64,000 bases of DNA from Epiperipatus broadwayi (GCA_028023455.1 JAQFVV010006311.1:1968147-2032146), one strand, 5' to 3'; positions 24,865-36,060 are shown, numbered from the stretch's first letter. Notes: a model not told the origin generated them from the letters alone. Program-made: numbers and translations.

Positions 24865-25253
24865 GAGTTGGCACTAGATAGGGATTTTATCAATAAGTCT
24901 TCTGGCATCCATTGATTATTCTGGTTAGCACAGGGTGGTAGTTTTGTATGGAGAGTTTTGCCTTGTTTATTAACAATTATGTGCTAGTATAAGAGATAGT
25001 GATTATGTGATGTTTAGTGGTTTAACACCAATCCTGCCTAATAGGATAGTGGTGGCTATAGTTGTTAAAGAGCCAAAGACACCAAAATGTTTGGGTGCTG
25101 AACTGAGTTCAGACCCATATGACTATATAAACTGTTGAGCTTAGATCGAAAATATTATTGTTTTCATTCTCATAGTTTTGTAGTTAAGTAGAGTTAAAAG
25201 GTGGCTGCTGGAGGGTTGCATTAGATCCTAAGACCTAGGTGCAGTGCTCTCAG

Positions 25254-25312
25254 ATCCAAGGCTCCTCACTGATGAAGGCCACAAGCCAGAAACTAGTCTG
25301 GGGATATTGGAT
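25254..25312 (+). ncRNA. Hammerhead-like ribozyme motif, copy c (best copy)
   Basis: Seen in order: outer stem I ATCCAA (25254-25259), inner stem I TCCTCA (25263-25268), core CTGATGA (25269-25275), stem II GGC (25277-25279) with loop CACAA and GCC (25285-25287), then GAAA (25289-25292), a minimal stem III AC-TA-GT, cleavage base C25298, inner stem I TGGGGA (25299-25304) and outer stem I TTGGAT (25307-25312). All invariant core bases of a type I hammerhead are present. The odd point is an unpaired A opposite A where stem II meets the core (positions 10.1/11.1, usually G-C). That could lower activity. Confidence 0.7.
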
Positions 25313-26599
25313 GAGTAGGCACTAGATAGGGATTTTATGCATAAGTCTTCTGGCATCCATTGATTACTCTCGTTGGCACAGGGTGGCAATTCTGTATGGA
25401 GAGTTTTGCCTTGTTTATTAACAATCATGTGCTAATATAAGATATAGTGATCATGTGATGTTTAGTGGTTCAATTGATTTTCTCAAAATATGAAAATAAA
25501 GATTGATTATGATGAGTTAGAAGAAGTTAACATCTACAAATACCATAGTCAGATTATTAATACAGATGGAAACTTAATGGATGAAATTAATCATAGAATT
25601 AAACTTGGTTGGAGTGCTTTTGGTAGAAATAATTTGATGCTAAAGATGTCTATGTGTTTGAATAGAAAGGTTTTTAATAAATGTGTTTTACCAGTTCTTG
25701 CTTATGGATCTGAGACTTGGACACTTAATAGAAGAGCAATACAGAGACTTCAGACCACTCAAAAAAGTATGGAGAGATGCATGTTAGGAGTAACAAGAAG
25801 ATATCAAAAATGCAATATATTGGTAACAGAATAAACAGATGTTACTGATCTCATTGAAAACATTAAAAAAGTGAAGTGGAGTTGGGCTGGGCATATTGCT
25901 AGAAGAGATGATAATAGATGGACAATTGAAATCTTAAACTGGATTCCAGGAGATTGTAAAAGACCCAGAAAGAGATCACATATGAGATTGATGGATGAAA
26001 TAAGAAAGTGAGCAGGAGTGATATGGATAAGAGAAGCTAAAGATCAGAGAAGATGGATTGAAATTGAAGAGACCTTCATCCTGCAGTGGATTGATAATGG
26101 TTGATGATGATAGTGATGTATATTACACACACAAAATATTTACAAATTGACATGTTCATAATATTCATAAATTAATATATACAATTTAAGTGTTTAAACA
26201 CAAATTCATCACCTAGTTAGTAGGTAACAAGTTTTTAAATTATGATGTTTAAATGTGAAAGAATTTCACTTCACTTGCAATAAATCAATATTTACTTGTG
26301 ATATGTTTACCAATCTGAAATTAAAATTTTTATATGAATGATATTTTTAATTAAAATAATATTATACATCAATTTGATATTTTATTTTGGGGAAATTTGA
26401 TAAGTTGTCATGGGCTAAATAATTAGTATTTACCATCTTGAATGCATACTTGAGGTCTTCTAGTAATCTTCTCCATTATATTCATCATGAAGATTTGATA
26501 GGATGGTGATAGGCAGCTGTCAAAATTAAGTATAATAAAAAATATCCAATTCTTATTTTTATTTGGTGATGTTGGGGGTGGGGAGTTAATTAAAGAATG

Positions 26600-27800
26600 A
26601 TTTTAGAATCTGGCTATGGTTTAATCAGCATATTTTTTATTCTTAAAAAATGAGCTAGAATCTATTGCAGAGGTTGTTTGTCCTATTAGATGAACTTCAA
26701 ATCACTAAGAAAACCACAATTACTGAGTATTTATGCTTGAAATAATGTGACAAATAAATTTGAGAAACAATACTATAATTCTATTAAATCAGTGGTTGAT
26801 ACTTTTTATAAAATAATATGTTGAATAAATGAGAATTTGATCAATAATATTTTGAATAGATGAGAAGTAATTTGATCATCTTTTTATTAATGATGCAAGA
26901 ATTTATAGGATTGCTTTTCATGATATATTCATTGTATTGGCTTACTGGGATTTGAGCAGATATACTTACTTTCATGAAGTAAAAACAACTTTTAGTAATA
27001 TTAAAAATTGAATAGCTGTAGTTATTCTTAATTTTGTGATGAATTTTTGTTCCAATTTTATAAAAATAAAGGGGATAGAAAATGTTGCAATAATTAGCAT
27101 GAAATATCATTTTTATTTATTAGCAGACTTTCAAACATTTTGTTGAAGATTTCTTCCAGTCATAGATAAGTGGGTACAAAAGATTGTATAATATTAGAAA
27201 ATTAAGAAGTACATGAACATGACTTTGTATATAATTTTCATCGCTTTCTTCAAGGCATTTGACTTGAAAAGATTGTAGCAATTGAAAGTGGCATAGCTGC
27301 TATATAATTGTATAAGAAGCTTTATTACTAGTGGTGAAAAATCTATTTCATTTGAAATGAAAACTGGTGTATTTTGTTTTCCACTTTTATGATCAAGAGT
27401 TTTGAAATAGTTTAATGATGGTTTCATAAAGCAAAAACAACTTAGGCTGCTGATGTGTGAATTTAAAACATGCTGATGATTGGATTATTTGTTTAAATTC
27501 AATAGTTGATTTGAGTACAATTGATATAGCCTTTTGTTTAATAATGAATATTTAAAATCTTTGTGTTTGATCTGTTAGTGTTGAAAAAAAAAATCGTAAA
27601 TAATTTTTCATTTCAAATATTATCACCTTGAAAACTTCAGTAATATTTTAATTAGAAAAGCAAACTTAGATTTAAAAAATAAAATAAATCATTTTAGTTA
27701 TATAACTATTTCAACTAAATTAGCTGTATGTAGAACTATTATACTACCAAATTTATTGAATAGAATTGAAATATAGTTCATTATTTATGTAATATAGATG
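26600..27800 (+). pseudogene. Decayed LINE reverse transcriptase
   Basis: With frequent stops and frame changes, the plus strand reads a KGDRKCCNN patch (about 27065-27100), corresponding to the KGDxxDCxNYRGISLL motif of LINE RTs. It then reads FIAFFKAFDL (about 27235-27270), the catalytic F(I/V)DFxKAFD region with its first Asp lost, and near 27725-27775 a TIILPNLLNRIE patch like the VLPTLLYGxE motif. Order and spacing fit one RT. It lies downstream of the RTE fragment and is a separate copy. Confidence 0.55.
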
Positions 27801-28277
27801 ATTAGAAAAATTTAATTTTGGGATGTAATGAGCAGATTATAATTAATATACTTCCTTTAAATGTTAATTAGGTTTTAACCAGAAAAATAATATAACTTCT
27901 TGAAACAAACTGCATATGTATATTATTTTGTCTTAGTCCTCATAAAAACATTTTATATTTTGTTCTTTAATACTGTAATGCAGTTGCGTTAGCTGTTAAT
28001 CTTTCTTTGAGTTTTAGTATTATTTTGTGATAATTCCCTAAAAAAATATCTAACATTAATTTCTAAAACATACAATTCTTCTCAAAACATTTATGGAGAC
28101 GTAAATAAAATGCAGGTGACTTATTATTTTTCAAATCCAATTCAATACATTCTGTGTTAATATTAAGTTTAAACTATATATAATATTGAAGTATCTGATT
28201 AGTGTGAAAATTTATATTGGATGACAAAAATTATTTTTAAATTGTTGTTATTTAATAAAATACCATTATTATAATTT

Positions 28278-28532
28278 ATGCCATATAATACTAAATCATC
28301 CATGCACTCTGCTACTGTTACACAATGTGTTATTTTACCATACTCTTTTACAGTTTACAGTTTCGATCTTCTTCAGAACTCTTGGAGATAGAGTTCTGAA
28401 GAAGATTGCTAGGGCAATCGAAACTTTAAATTGTAAAAGAGATGGTAAATAAAGCATTGTGTAACAGTAGTAAAGTGCATAGATGATTTAGTATTATATG
28501 GTATACATTTGGCAATGCAATAAGAAAGAGTA
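28278..28532. repeat. Foldback element with a hammerhead-like core
   Basis: Seen: arms about 28280-28381 and 28391-28503 are inverted copies around the 9-nt loop TTGGAGATA. Indels are present, including an extra small hairpin in the right arm. A 13-bp AT-rich direct repeat ATTATTATAATTT lies at 28265-28277 and 28533-28545 and may be a target duplication. The right arm contains CTGAAGA (28396-28402), a GATTGC/GCAATC hairpin and GAAAC (28420-28424), which is the hammerhead core order. Stem I pairing is weak. Confidence 0.6.
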
Positions 28533-29171
28533 ATTATTATAATTTCTATGTCCATTAATCCCATCAAAATAATTATAGCATTAGTTTCTAATAACCTCTT
28601 TATTTTTATATCTGAAATTACTTTTTAAAACCATAAATTACTTCTTTGATTCATTAAATAAATTATCTTTCATAATCAAGTCTTTTCCTTATATGTATTT
28701 TGCCTCTAATTTTTATTATAAAATATTTTGTTTTTAAACCCATTAGAATATATCTTTTTTTAATTGTATTCTTCCAAAAATAATAATAATTTACTTTCAT
28801 TTTTTATTTTTTAATATTTATTTATATTGTTCTGATTTATTCATATAATTTCTATTAATATTTTAATTTTATATACTTCAGCTGAATTATATTATCGGAA
28901 AAATTATTTACACATCACTAATCAGTAAACTATTTTTATGATTAATATTATCTCCCATTTTATCTTTTATTTTATTAGTATTATTACTATTCATCTTATA
29001 TAACTACTGTATTTGAAGTTTTATTCAAAAACCTTTATGACCCTTTTCCATAATATTATGTTTATTATTTATGTCAGTTTTATTAAGGCTCTAAGCTATT
29101 ATTAAGCAATTCATTATATTTTTTGCATTAATAGGAAAATTTATTAAAATATACATTATTTGATTATATAT

Positions 29172-31664
29172 ATTATAACGGGATAGGAAATTTTGGGATT
29201 GAACCTGTGGTGATTGAAACTCATCATCACCCCAAGTTAAAATAATATTTCAAATAATGAAACTTAATATAAATTTAAAATACATAAGTATAAAATATCA
29301 AAATAATGTTTAATATCAAGTAATGTATTACAGTAAAATATTTATATGTTTAATATTTAAAAATATATAAGTAATGTTATATATTATAAGAGCATGAGAT
29401 CTCTGAGAGATCAGCTCGGTTAACTCACTATTATATGCATAATTAATTATAAATTCACCAGAATTATAAATAAGTAATGATCATGCATCATCAAAACTGA
29501 TGTTCAATAATCAAAATAAATCAACAGTCAATCTTGTGACTGGATTTGAAATAGGTCTACTGTAGACCAGGCCAATTATTTAGCCTTTGCCAATTTGGGC
29601 TAATTATTTAAACCATTAATTTGGATAACTAAGTGCTCATCCATAGAATATACAATAAAAACAATAATGCTGGATTATTAAAACATGCTGATCATCATCA
29701 ATGCTCTGGCTATTTAATATACCATTAATGTACTGGACAACTATAAACTTAAATTCTAATAAAACTAAACTAAATAAATTGTAGTGCATGGACTTTAAAG
29801 AATATATTCTTTGCATTAATAAGGATGTCATAATCATCATTGATGGAAATATCATCACTGGGATGCCCATAAACACTAATATACATTCCCTTTTATATAT
29901 AAGACCATTATGCATGAATCTAGCTCAGAGAATGTAAGCTTTATAACTGTTACTACAATCAAGAGATGATGCAACATAATATTCTAAACTTTAGAACTAA
30001 GTTCACTGGAATAATTTTAACAATGAAATACATGTTTACTAACAACAATAAAAAAATAATGGCATTAAGGTCTCTAGAATATGGCTATACACATATAAGC
30101 TTTCTGATTTTGATTAATATACAATTAAAAAACTATCATATTGTGACTTACAAGATCTCATAATGGGTTTACATAAGACACACACACATATATATATTGG
30201 CATAGGGTATTTTATAAAATGAATATATTTGAATTGTCATTTAATAATAAAATAAATTATTAAAATTTACATACAAGTGTATCTGACATACATTGGTATT
30301 TGCACATAGATGTGTAGTACAATTGATGAATATATTTTAATCATCATAAAATACAATAACTGATTAAGTTTTAATTTATCACATTTTAATAATGCAAATA
30401 TTTATTAACATGTATGTGTGTGCATAGAAATGTATGTGCATGCTCTCATTTATACCATATTTTAATTTATCAAAAAATATTAAAAATATCTTTCTTAATT
30501 CACTATTGAAAATATATCAATTTCACCTATATGTGTGTATATAAAAAATATAATCTGAAGCATAAATCTACTTTTTTTTTCTTAAAATAATATCAATTCC
30601 TTTGACCATTGATAAAAGTTAAATCCTCCAGCAGATATATTTCTTTTTCTTTTTTTTTTTAAAAATAAAATCAGCCTTGCCAGGATTATTGTTGATTGAT
30701 TAATTACAAATGTCTTTAAAATATAAAAAGATTTGTTTTTTTTTTTATTTCTTTTTTTAAAAAAAAAATTGGATTATCAATGAATCTTGACTCTTAACTT
30801 TTTAATCCAAGCAAAATTATTTGTTTGTTTCACTTTTAAAATTCCTTTTTTTTCTTTTTCAATAAACAATTTAAAATAATATTCTATATATATTTATCAC
30901 TTTTAAAATATTTTTATTAAAGAAATTTATTTAAAATTTTATTCTCATTATATATAATGCTACTCACCATGTAGGTTTACTTGTGTTTCTTTGCATACAG
31001 ATAAGTCAGCATATATATAAATTAATTTTTCAGCAAGGATTCTCTTGGTGAGCTGGTCTTGGAGACAGGTATAGTCCAGGTAACTGGTAGTGTTCAATAT
31101 GCTCTACTTAGATTTTAGGCTAGCCAGCTATAAAGAATGAAGAAGTTGAGTCTTCCTTCTAGATGCATCTAAACTCCAACAGTGATTTAGTAGACCATTT
31201 TTGGATCTACTAACTCGAATTCAGCTACATGTGATTCCTGGTAGTTATTTGTATAGCTCTGGAAACCAACTAACTCTGCCAACTCTAATAAAAAACTACT
31301 AGCCAAACTATTCTAATATTTTTGTCAAGCCTTTTTATAGCATTGGGTGACAAAAATACACTTATTAAAAACTTTTATTTTTTTAAAAATTCATTTTTAA
31401 TTCTTTCAAAAGCAACTTTAAAGTTTTATCAAAAGTATAACCTACAAAATTTTTTACATAAATAGAGAAATGTATGCAGCATTAATTAAAAGATGTCAAA
31501 GATAAATAATAAAAAATTTTACAATTATCAGTAGACATTTTATTATAAAACATGCTTGTTTTTAATTTCAAAATCAGAATTCAATAAAAATATTTATTAG
31601 ATCTTTTTAAATGTTTAATTTATAATAAAATATTATTTTACATTCAAAATATTTAATCTTTTAT
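29172..31664 (+). repeat. Long dispersed repeat, copy B, left part (family 1)
   Basis: Same landmarks and order as copy A, without the 4356-5586 transposon. It starts near TATAACGGGATAGG. It is broken at 31664 by the transposon at 31673 and resumes at 35918. Confidence 0.75.
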
Positions 31665-31690
31665 TATGATTAGGTACTTATAACCTAATT

Positions 31691-32190
31691 NNNNNNNNNN
31701 NNNNNNNNNNNNNNNNNNNNNNNNNNNNNNNNNNNNNNNNNNNNNNNNNNNNNNNNNNNNNNNNNNNNNNNNNNNNNNNNNNNNNNNNNNNNNNNNNNNN
31801 NNNNNNNNNNNNNNNNNNNNNNNNNNNNNNNNNNNNNNNNNNNNNNNNNNNNNNNNNNNNNNNNNNNNNNNNNNNNNNNNNNNNNNNNNNNNNNNNNNNN
31901 NNNNNNNNNNNNNNNNNNNNNNNNNNNNNNNNNNNNNNNNNNNNNNNNNNNNNNNNNNNNNNNNNNNNNNNNNNNNNNNNNNNNNNNNNNNNNNNNNNNN
32001 NNNNNNNNNNNNNNNNNNNNNNNNNNNNNNNNNNNNNNNNNNNNNNNNNNNNNNNNNNNNNNNNNNNNNNNNNNNNNNNNNNNNNNNNNNNNNNNNNNNN
32101 NNNNNNNNNNNNNNNNNNNNNNNNNNNNNNNNNNNNNNNNNNNNNNNNNNNNNNNNNNNNNNNNNNNNNNNNNNNNNNNNNNNNNNNNNN
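31691..32190. other. Assembly gap of 500 N
   Basis: Exactly 500 unknown bases, so the true length is probably arbitrary. It falls within the left inverted repeat of the transposon and next to the Penelope-like insertion, where repeats would hinder assembly. Confidence 1.
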
Positions 32191-32208
32191 TTATTAAGCA
32201 AATAGTTT

Positions 32209-34737
32209 ATACTTTGTGGCTAATTATGACTCAAAATATATAAAATGCGCTAACACGCACAAGGACACAAAGCTAAAAACAAATAAAGCAAATATATATT
32301 ATTTTAATATCTATTCATTAAATGGCTAAGCGCTTTCAAGGTTCATGCCCTCATAATCATAGCTGTATTACAAAATATACTAAATTGACTTGGAGTGATG
32401 CAAATTTATGCAAATGAAATAATTATGCATTCCATTTCTTGGATATTTTGTAGCAAGAGTCTTTTCTATTGATGGCATCGCCATCTCTAGATATAAGGAA
32501 AGCTTCTTTTATCTTTCTTTTTAGATCATGCCGCTCTCTGCATACCACCACTGGATTTCCTGGTTGACAATCATGCCCAGCTGAAGCACGGTGCTGTGCA
32601 AAAACTGAACTATGAGCAGTGTCCAACAAAGCTTTCTTATAAGAATAAGTGTGTTGTGATAACCTAGTGGAGAGAGAGGCCCTAGTCTCACCATAATATG
32701 ATGATCTACAAAATTTTTCAGGGCAGGCAATATTATAGACCACTTGAGGTGTCAGCGAGGGTGGGAGGCAGTCTTTGGAATTATTAATTAATTTGTTAGA
32801 ATTAGGAGGTGTGTGAAAACGTAACTGGTATTTATTATTGAAAATATTATAAAAACATTTATGCATACTAGGCAGGTAAGGGAGTAGGAGTCTTTGCTTG
32901 TCAATGTTAGGGACTTCATCATTTATTTTAGCAAAAAACTGTTTTATCCTCCTGTCAATTACATTCACATCAAAACCAACTTTTATTAGGTCGTCCCTAT
33001 ATGATGTGAGGTTAGCTTTTTTATCTGCCTCAAATTTACATAGGTGCGTATTTCTAAAAAAAAATGAGGTTAAGCCAGAGAGTTTATGGCTAGTTGGTGA
33101 ATTGGAAAGAGGGTGGGAGTGTCCTCTAACATCAAGGGGTTTGATTAGCATTTTATAATTAATATGTGTGTGTTCTCGCTGCATATGTAGGTCCAGATAT
33201 TTAACTTGTTTATGGGCATTTTCATTCTCCAAGTTAAACGTAAGCCCTGTAGTGTTTTGAAGTTCATTTTTTATTTGTAGAATAATCGGAGAGGGACGGT
33301 TATGAAGATATCATCAACATATCTAGTGCATATGGATAGCAAGTTAGATTCTTGGTATCTTGGAATTATTTGCTTTTCAAAATAATTTAAAACTACACTT
33401 GAGATGATGCCACTCATAGGGAGTCCCATTGGCCAACCGTCTTTCATATGAAACCACTGGTTGTGAAAGAATGCCATAATATTTTTATCAAGCCAAAGAT
33501 AAAAAGTCTATAATAAAGTCAATTAGTGGCCGAGCTAAATTGTGGTTTATAAGCTCTTCTCTTACAATCTTAATAGATTTAGCCCTACAAATGGAGCCGT
33601 ATAATTCCGAAACATCAATAGTAGCTAATGTAGTGTCTGGGTTCAAGACTAGGTCTTTTATTTTTGCAACAAATTGAAATGACGAATTTATAGTATATGA
33701 ACCGAATCCCAAAGCTTGAATGAGCTGTCTGTTAACCCATTTTGCCGTATTGGAATAGTGTACTCCTCCAAAATCTAAAATAAGTCACAATGGAATATCA
33801 GCCTTGTGTATTTTGGCATTGGCAAACATCCTTGGAGGAATGGATGCAGAGGGGTAAAGCCTATAATATTCTGCCTTAGAGAAAGTTTTATTATAGTGTG
33901 GTCTGAGAATGGACGAAATAAACTTATCCTTATTTAATTTGTTATTGAAATCGGGGGAGCCTTTGAAATTGTAGTTTATTAATTTGCTGATCCAGTTTAG
34001 ATGTGTAGTCCTGGGTTTTCATAAGCACGAATCTATTGCCATTATCTTCCAGCATGCATGTGATATTTTTGTCTTTAAAAAATTGTTTGGTTTTTGTTAT
34101 GTTAGCTTGCCAGATATGTGTGTGTATATATAAAGATTTATGCTGTAGAGCATTAACTACTTGAGTAATGTATTTACTTTATCTGGATCGTTGAACAAAC
34201 CTGCTTCAACATCAGCCATAAGCTCCATATTGGGATGTTTCCATCCACCCCCAACATATTGTGGGCCTCTACATAAAATGTCACATATCTCTTGTGGGAT
34301 TGGTATATCCGTAAGGTTCACAAAGGCCGAGGCTTCAGGGTCTTGAAGGCGGACATTCTGTTGATAAGCCAAAAACGCAAGTTTTTTTATTAAATTTGTG
34401 CTTAAGAGAAGCACTGAGATTATTACACTTGTGCTGTATAAATGCATTCATTGGGAAGTGGGCTAGAATTCTCCTTCATCTTTTGATTTGTTTGCATAAC
34501 GCTTTACGACATCCTTTAATGACTAAATCGAGAAGAAATATTTTCATTTTCTTGACAATGTTGTTGTGGTTATAAATAGCTTGGTTAAGATTAAAGCTGC
34601 AGAATTTCGGAAAGACTTTAATCTCTCTGCATTTTATCAAGAACGCAATTCTCTCTTGGAATTTGCATACAGAGAGACAAACTTTAAGAGCTTGCTTATC
34701 CATAATAAATCACTCACACAGTTCTTAGAACTTGAAA
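32209..34737 (-). pseudogene. Penelope-like element, RT plus GIY-YIG endonuclease, frame-broken
   Basis: Seen on the minus strand, N to C: CKFQERIAFLIKCREIKVFPK (about 34600-34680); a linker with EASAFVNLTDIPIP and CRGPQYVGGGWKHP (34157-34447); NGNRFVLMKTQDY (near 34030) and AKIHK (near 33810); LATIDVSELYGSI (about 33600-33630); RT palm parts QWFHMKDGWPMGLPMSG and YVDDIF (about 33290-33450); and an open frame of 269 codons (32423-33232) ending in a GIY-YIG domain (VVYNIACPEKF... YYGETRASLSTRLSQH). At least four frame or stop breaks separate these. A 14-bp direct repeat TAAGCAAATAGTTT (32195-32208 and 34738-34751) flanks it and is a plausible target duplication. The order of parts fits endonuclease-positive Penelope-like elements; some subtypes prime at telomeres, but this type usually does not. 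Confidence 0.85.
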
Positions 34738-35436
34738 TAAGCAAATAGTTTGCTTGGCCACTTGATGGTGTTCTGGCTTGCCAAAACACCTAACAAATGC
34801 TGTTTACAAGGCCTTCATTACGGCTATAGAAAACATCTAATGTTTGTCTTAGCCATTAGAAGGCCGTTGATGATGATGTAACGCAGAAATAATACGGCCT
34901 ATTTCTGCTTCGTGACAGTTATTGTGAATCCACACACTTATCTTTCATGTACAGTTTGATATATATGTGTGTATATTTTTATTAGTCAAATTTTTACAAT
35001 ATTTGTTATACAATCTTTGTATTTGTAATGAATTTAAGAAACCTGACTTTATAGTAATTTACCAAATGACCACACCCTTATTTAGAGAAGGTGTAATGTG
35101 TAAAAGCTTTCCAAGAGTACGTCAAAGGAATTCGGCCGAGTTCGCGTGTGAAATTTCGTTTTCACATGAAATACCACGTAGTTCATAAAATGTCTGGCGA
35201 TCATAACTTTTTCCGCAGTTGCCGAAAACAGAAGCCGAGTATTTCTGCTGTCCAATAAAAATATACACGATTTTTTGTAAATTTCATAAAAAGCACATAT
35301 TATAAATATGTTTGATAAGTAAAGAAGACATTTATATATGTTTGTTGTTGTTTAAAAAAGTTTGAGCTTCTTTCTTTTGTCCAACTATGGTTACAATATT
35401 GATATTTTTTATTTTAGCATTACAAACAACAGAACA

Positions 35437-35571
35437 CTAACCCTAAATTAATCCTAAAACTAACCCTAAACTAACCCTAAAACTAACCCTAAACTAACCC
35501 TAAAACTAACCCTAAACTAACCCTAAAACTAACCCTAAAACTAACCCTAAACCTAACCCTACACAGTTGTT
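35437..35571. repeat. Irregular telomere-like array (CCCTAA-rich)
   Basis: Seen: nine CCCTAA hexamers in 135 bp, spaced 11 to 13 bp apart as alternating CTAACCCTAAA and CTAACCCTAAAA units, with a few variants. A pure telomeric repeat would have a 6-bp period, so this is an interstitial or degenerate derivative. It lies inside the DNA transposon body. Confidence 0.75.
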
Positions 35572-35689
35572 TTGTTATGTAGAAAGCAATAATTAAGGGA
35601 AGACATCGCTAAATAGACATCGCAAAAAAAGTTCTAAAAACAGCGATTTAAAAATAAAAAAAAAGCTTGTCGTTTACTAAATCCAAAAT

Positions 35690-35775
35690 TAAAATTAAAC
35701 AACTTTTTAAATAAAAAAAAGTTATATAAATTAAAGTTAAACAACTTTTTAAATAAAAAAAAGTTATAGCAATCA
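35690..35775. repeat. Short tandem duplication
   Basis: Two adjacent copies of a block of about 48 bp reading AAACAACTTTTTAAAT then A-rich and AAGTTATA, within the transposon body. Confidence 0.7.
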
Positions 35776-35917
35776 ATAAATTAATAACCAAAAAAAAACA
35801 AAAACAGCAATTCGATTTAAAAATAACGTGGCCCCGAACATTGTATTGTATTGTTTTTGACTGCCAACAACACCATCAAGTGGCCAAGCCCAATTACGTT
35901 ATAATTACCTATGATTA

Positions 35918-36060
35918 TTCCAGGGAGATATAGAAAATATCTATAAATTTTTTGTCTGTGTTTATTTCTACTTTGTCTTTCAACTTTATGTATATTTGTG
36001 CAAACACATTATGTTATTGTGTGCCATGTAACAACTGTTACAATATATATATAATTTAGA
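35918..36060 (+). repeat. Dispersed repeat copy B, right end (family 1)
   Basis: The repeat resumes with ATTCCAGGGAGATATAGAAAATA and matches 6987-7130 of copy A, confirming that 31673-35909 is an insertion. Confidence 0.75.

Larger units (their letters stand above)
24079..25467. mobile_element. Retrozyme-like array 1 (about 449-bp units) with 9-bp TSD
   Basis: Seen: the insertion is flanked by a perfect 9-bp duplication GTTCAATTG (24070-24078 and 25468-25476) and interrupts the RTE LINE. Layout: an inverted partial unit (24079-24477, minus orientation), then about 2.2 tandem units in plus orientation (24478-24930, 24931-25378, partial 25379-25467). The spacing of equivalent positions in the plus units is 448 bp. 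Each full unit carries one 59-nt hammerhead-like motif. Inverted and direct units together make arms of about 400 bp. There is no convincing protein; a 66-codon antisense frame is discussed under rejected items. Known parallels are animal retrozymes and Penelope-type terminal repeats, both of which carry type I hammerheads. Which of these applies here is inference. Confidence 0.75.
24002..26113 (+). mobile_element. RTE-type LINE 3' fragment, split by an insertion
   Basis: Seen: 24002-24078 reads KVGLKINVKTTKVMFN, the stretch just after the RT palm in RTE-like elements. After the insertion (24079-25467) the reading resumes at 25477 with IKIDYDELEEVNIYKYHSQ, then CVLPVLAYGSETWTL, RLQTTQKSMERCMLGV and, after a stop at 25832, KVKWSWAGHIARRDDNRW, a GDCKRPRKRS block and a RRWIEIEETF end. 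This is the characteristic C-terminus of RTE-clade endonuclease/reverse-transcriptase proteins. A TGATGATGAT tail follows at 26101-26112, as is typical of RTE 3' ends. The endonuclease and most of the RT are missing; 5' truncation is usual for LINEs. The copy has several stops and is inactive. Confidence 0.8.
31673..35909. mobile_element. DNA transposon, GGT-type TIR, 8-bp TSD, holding nested elements
   Basis: Seen: target duplication TATGATTA at 31665-31672 and 35910-35917, perfect. The left end is GGTACTTATAACCTAATT (then the assembly gap) and the right end is the complement of GGTAATTATAACGTAATT. Further in, GCTTGGCCACTTGATGGTG (34752-34770) is the exact inverse of the sequence at 35870-35888, so the inverted repeat exceeds 40 bp. 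A Penelope-like element sits inside the left repeat. The remaining body of about 1.1 kb (34752-35909) has palindromes built on TATTTCTGC, an irregular telomere-like array and no transposase. Its ends resemble those of the element at 58606. Confidence 0.75.

Noticed and set aside
25228-25428. 66-codon minus-strand open frame, also open at 38508-38714 (+), with similar product
   Set aside because: Both lie antisense to the ribozyme strand of the same repeat. The similarity follows from the shared DNA, there is no start context or domain, and the two N-termini differ.
31653-32201. 182-codon minus-strand open frame
   Set aside because: It runs through the 500-N gap, so it is not real sequence.
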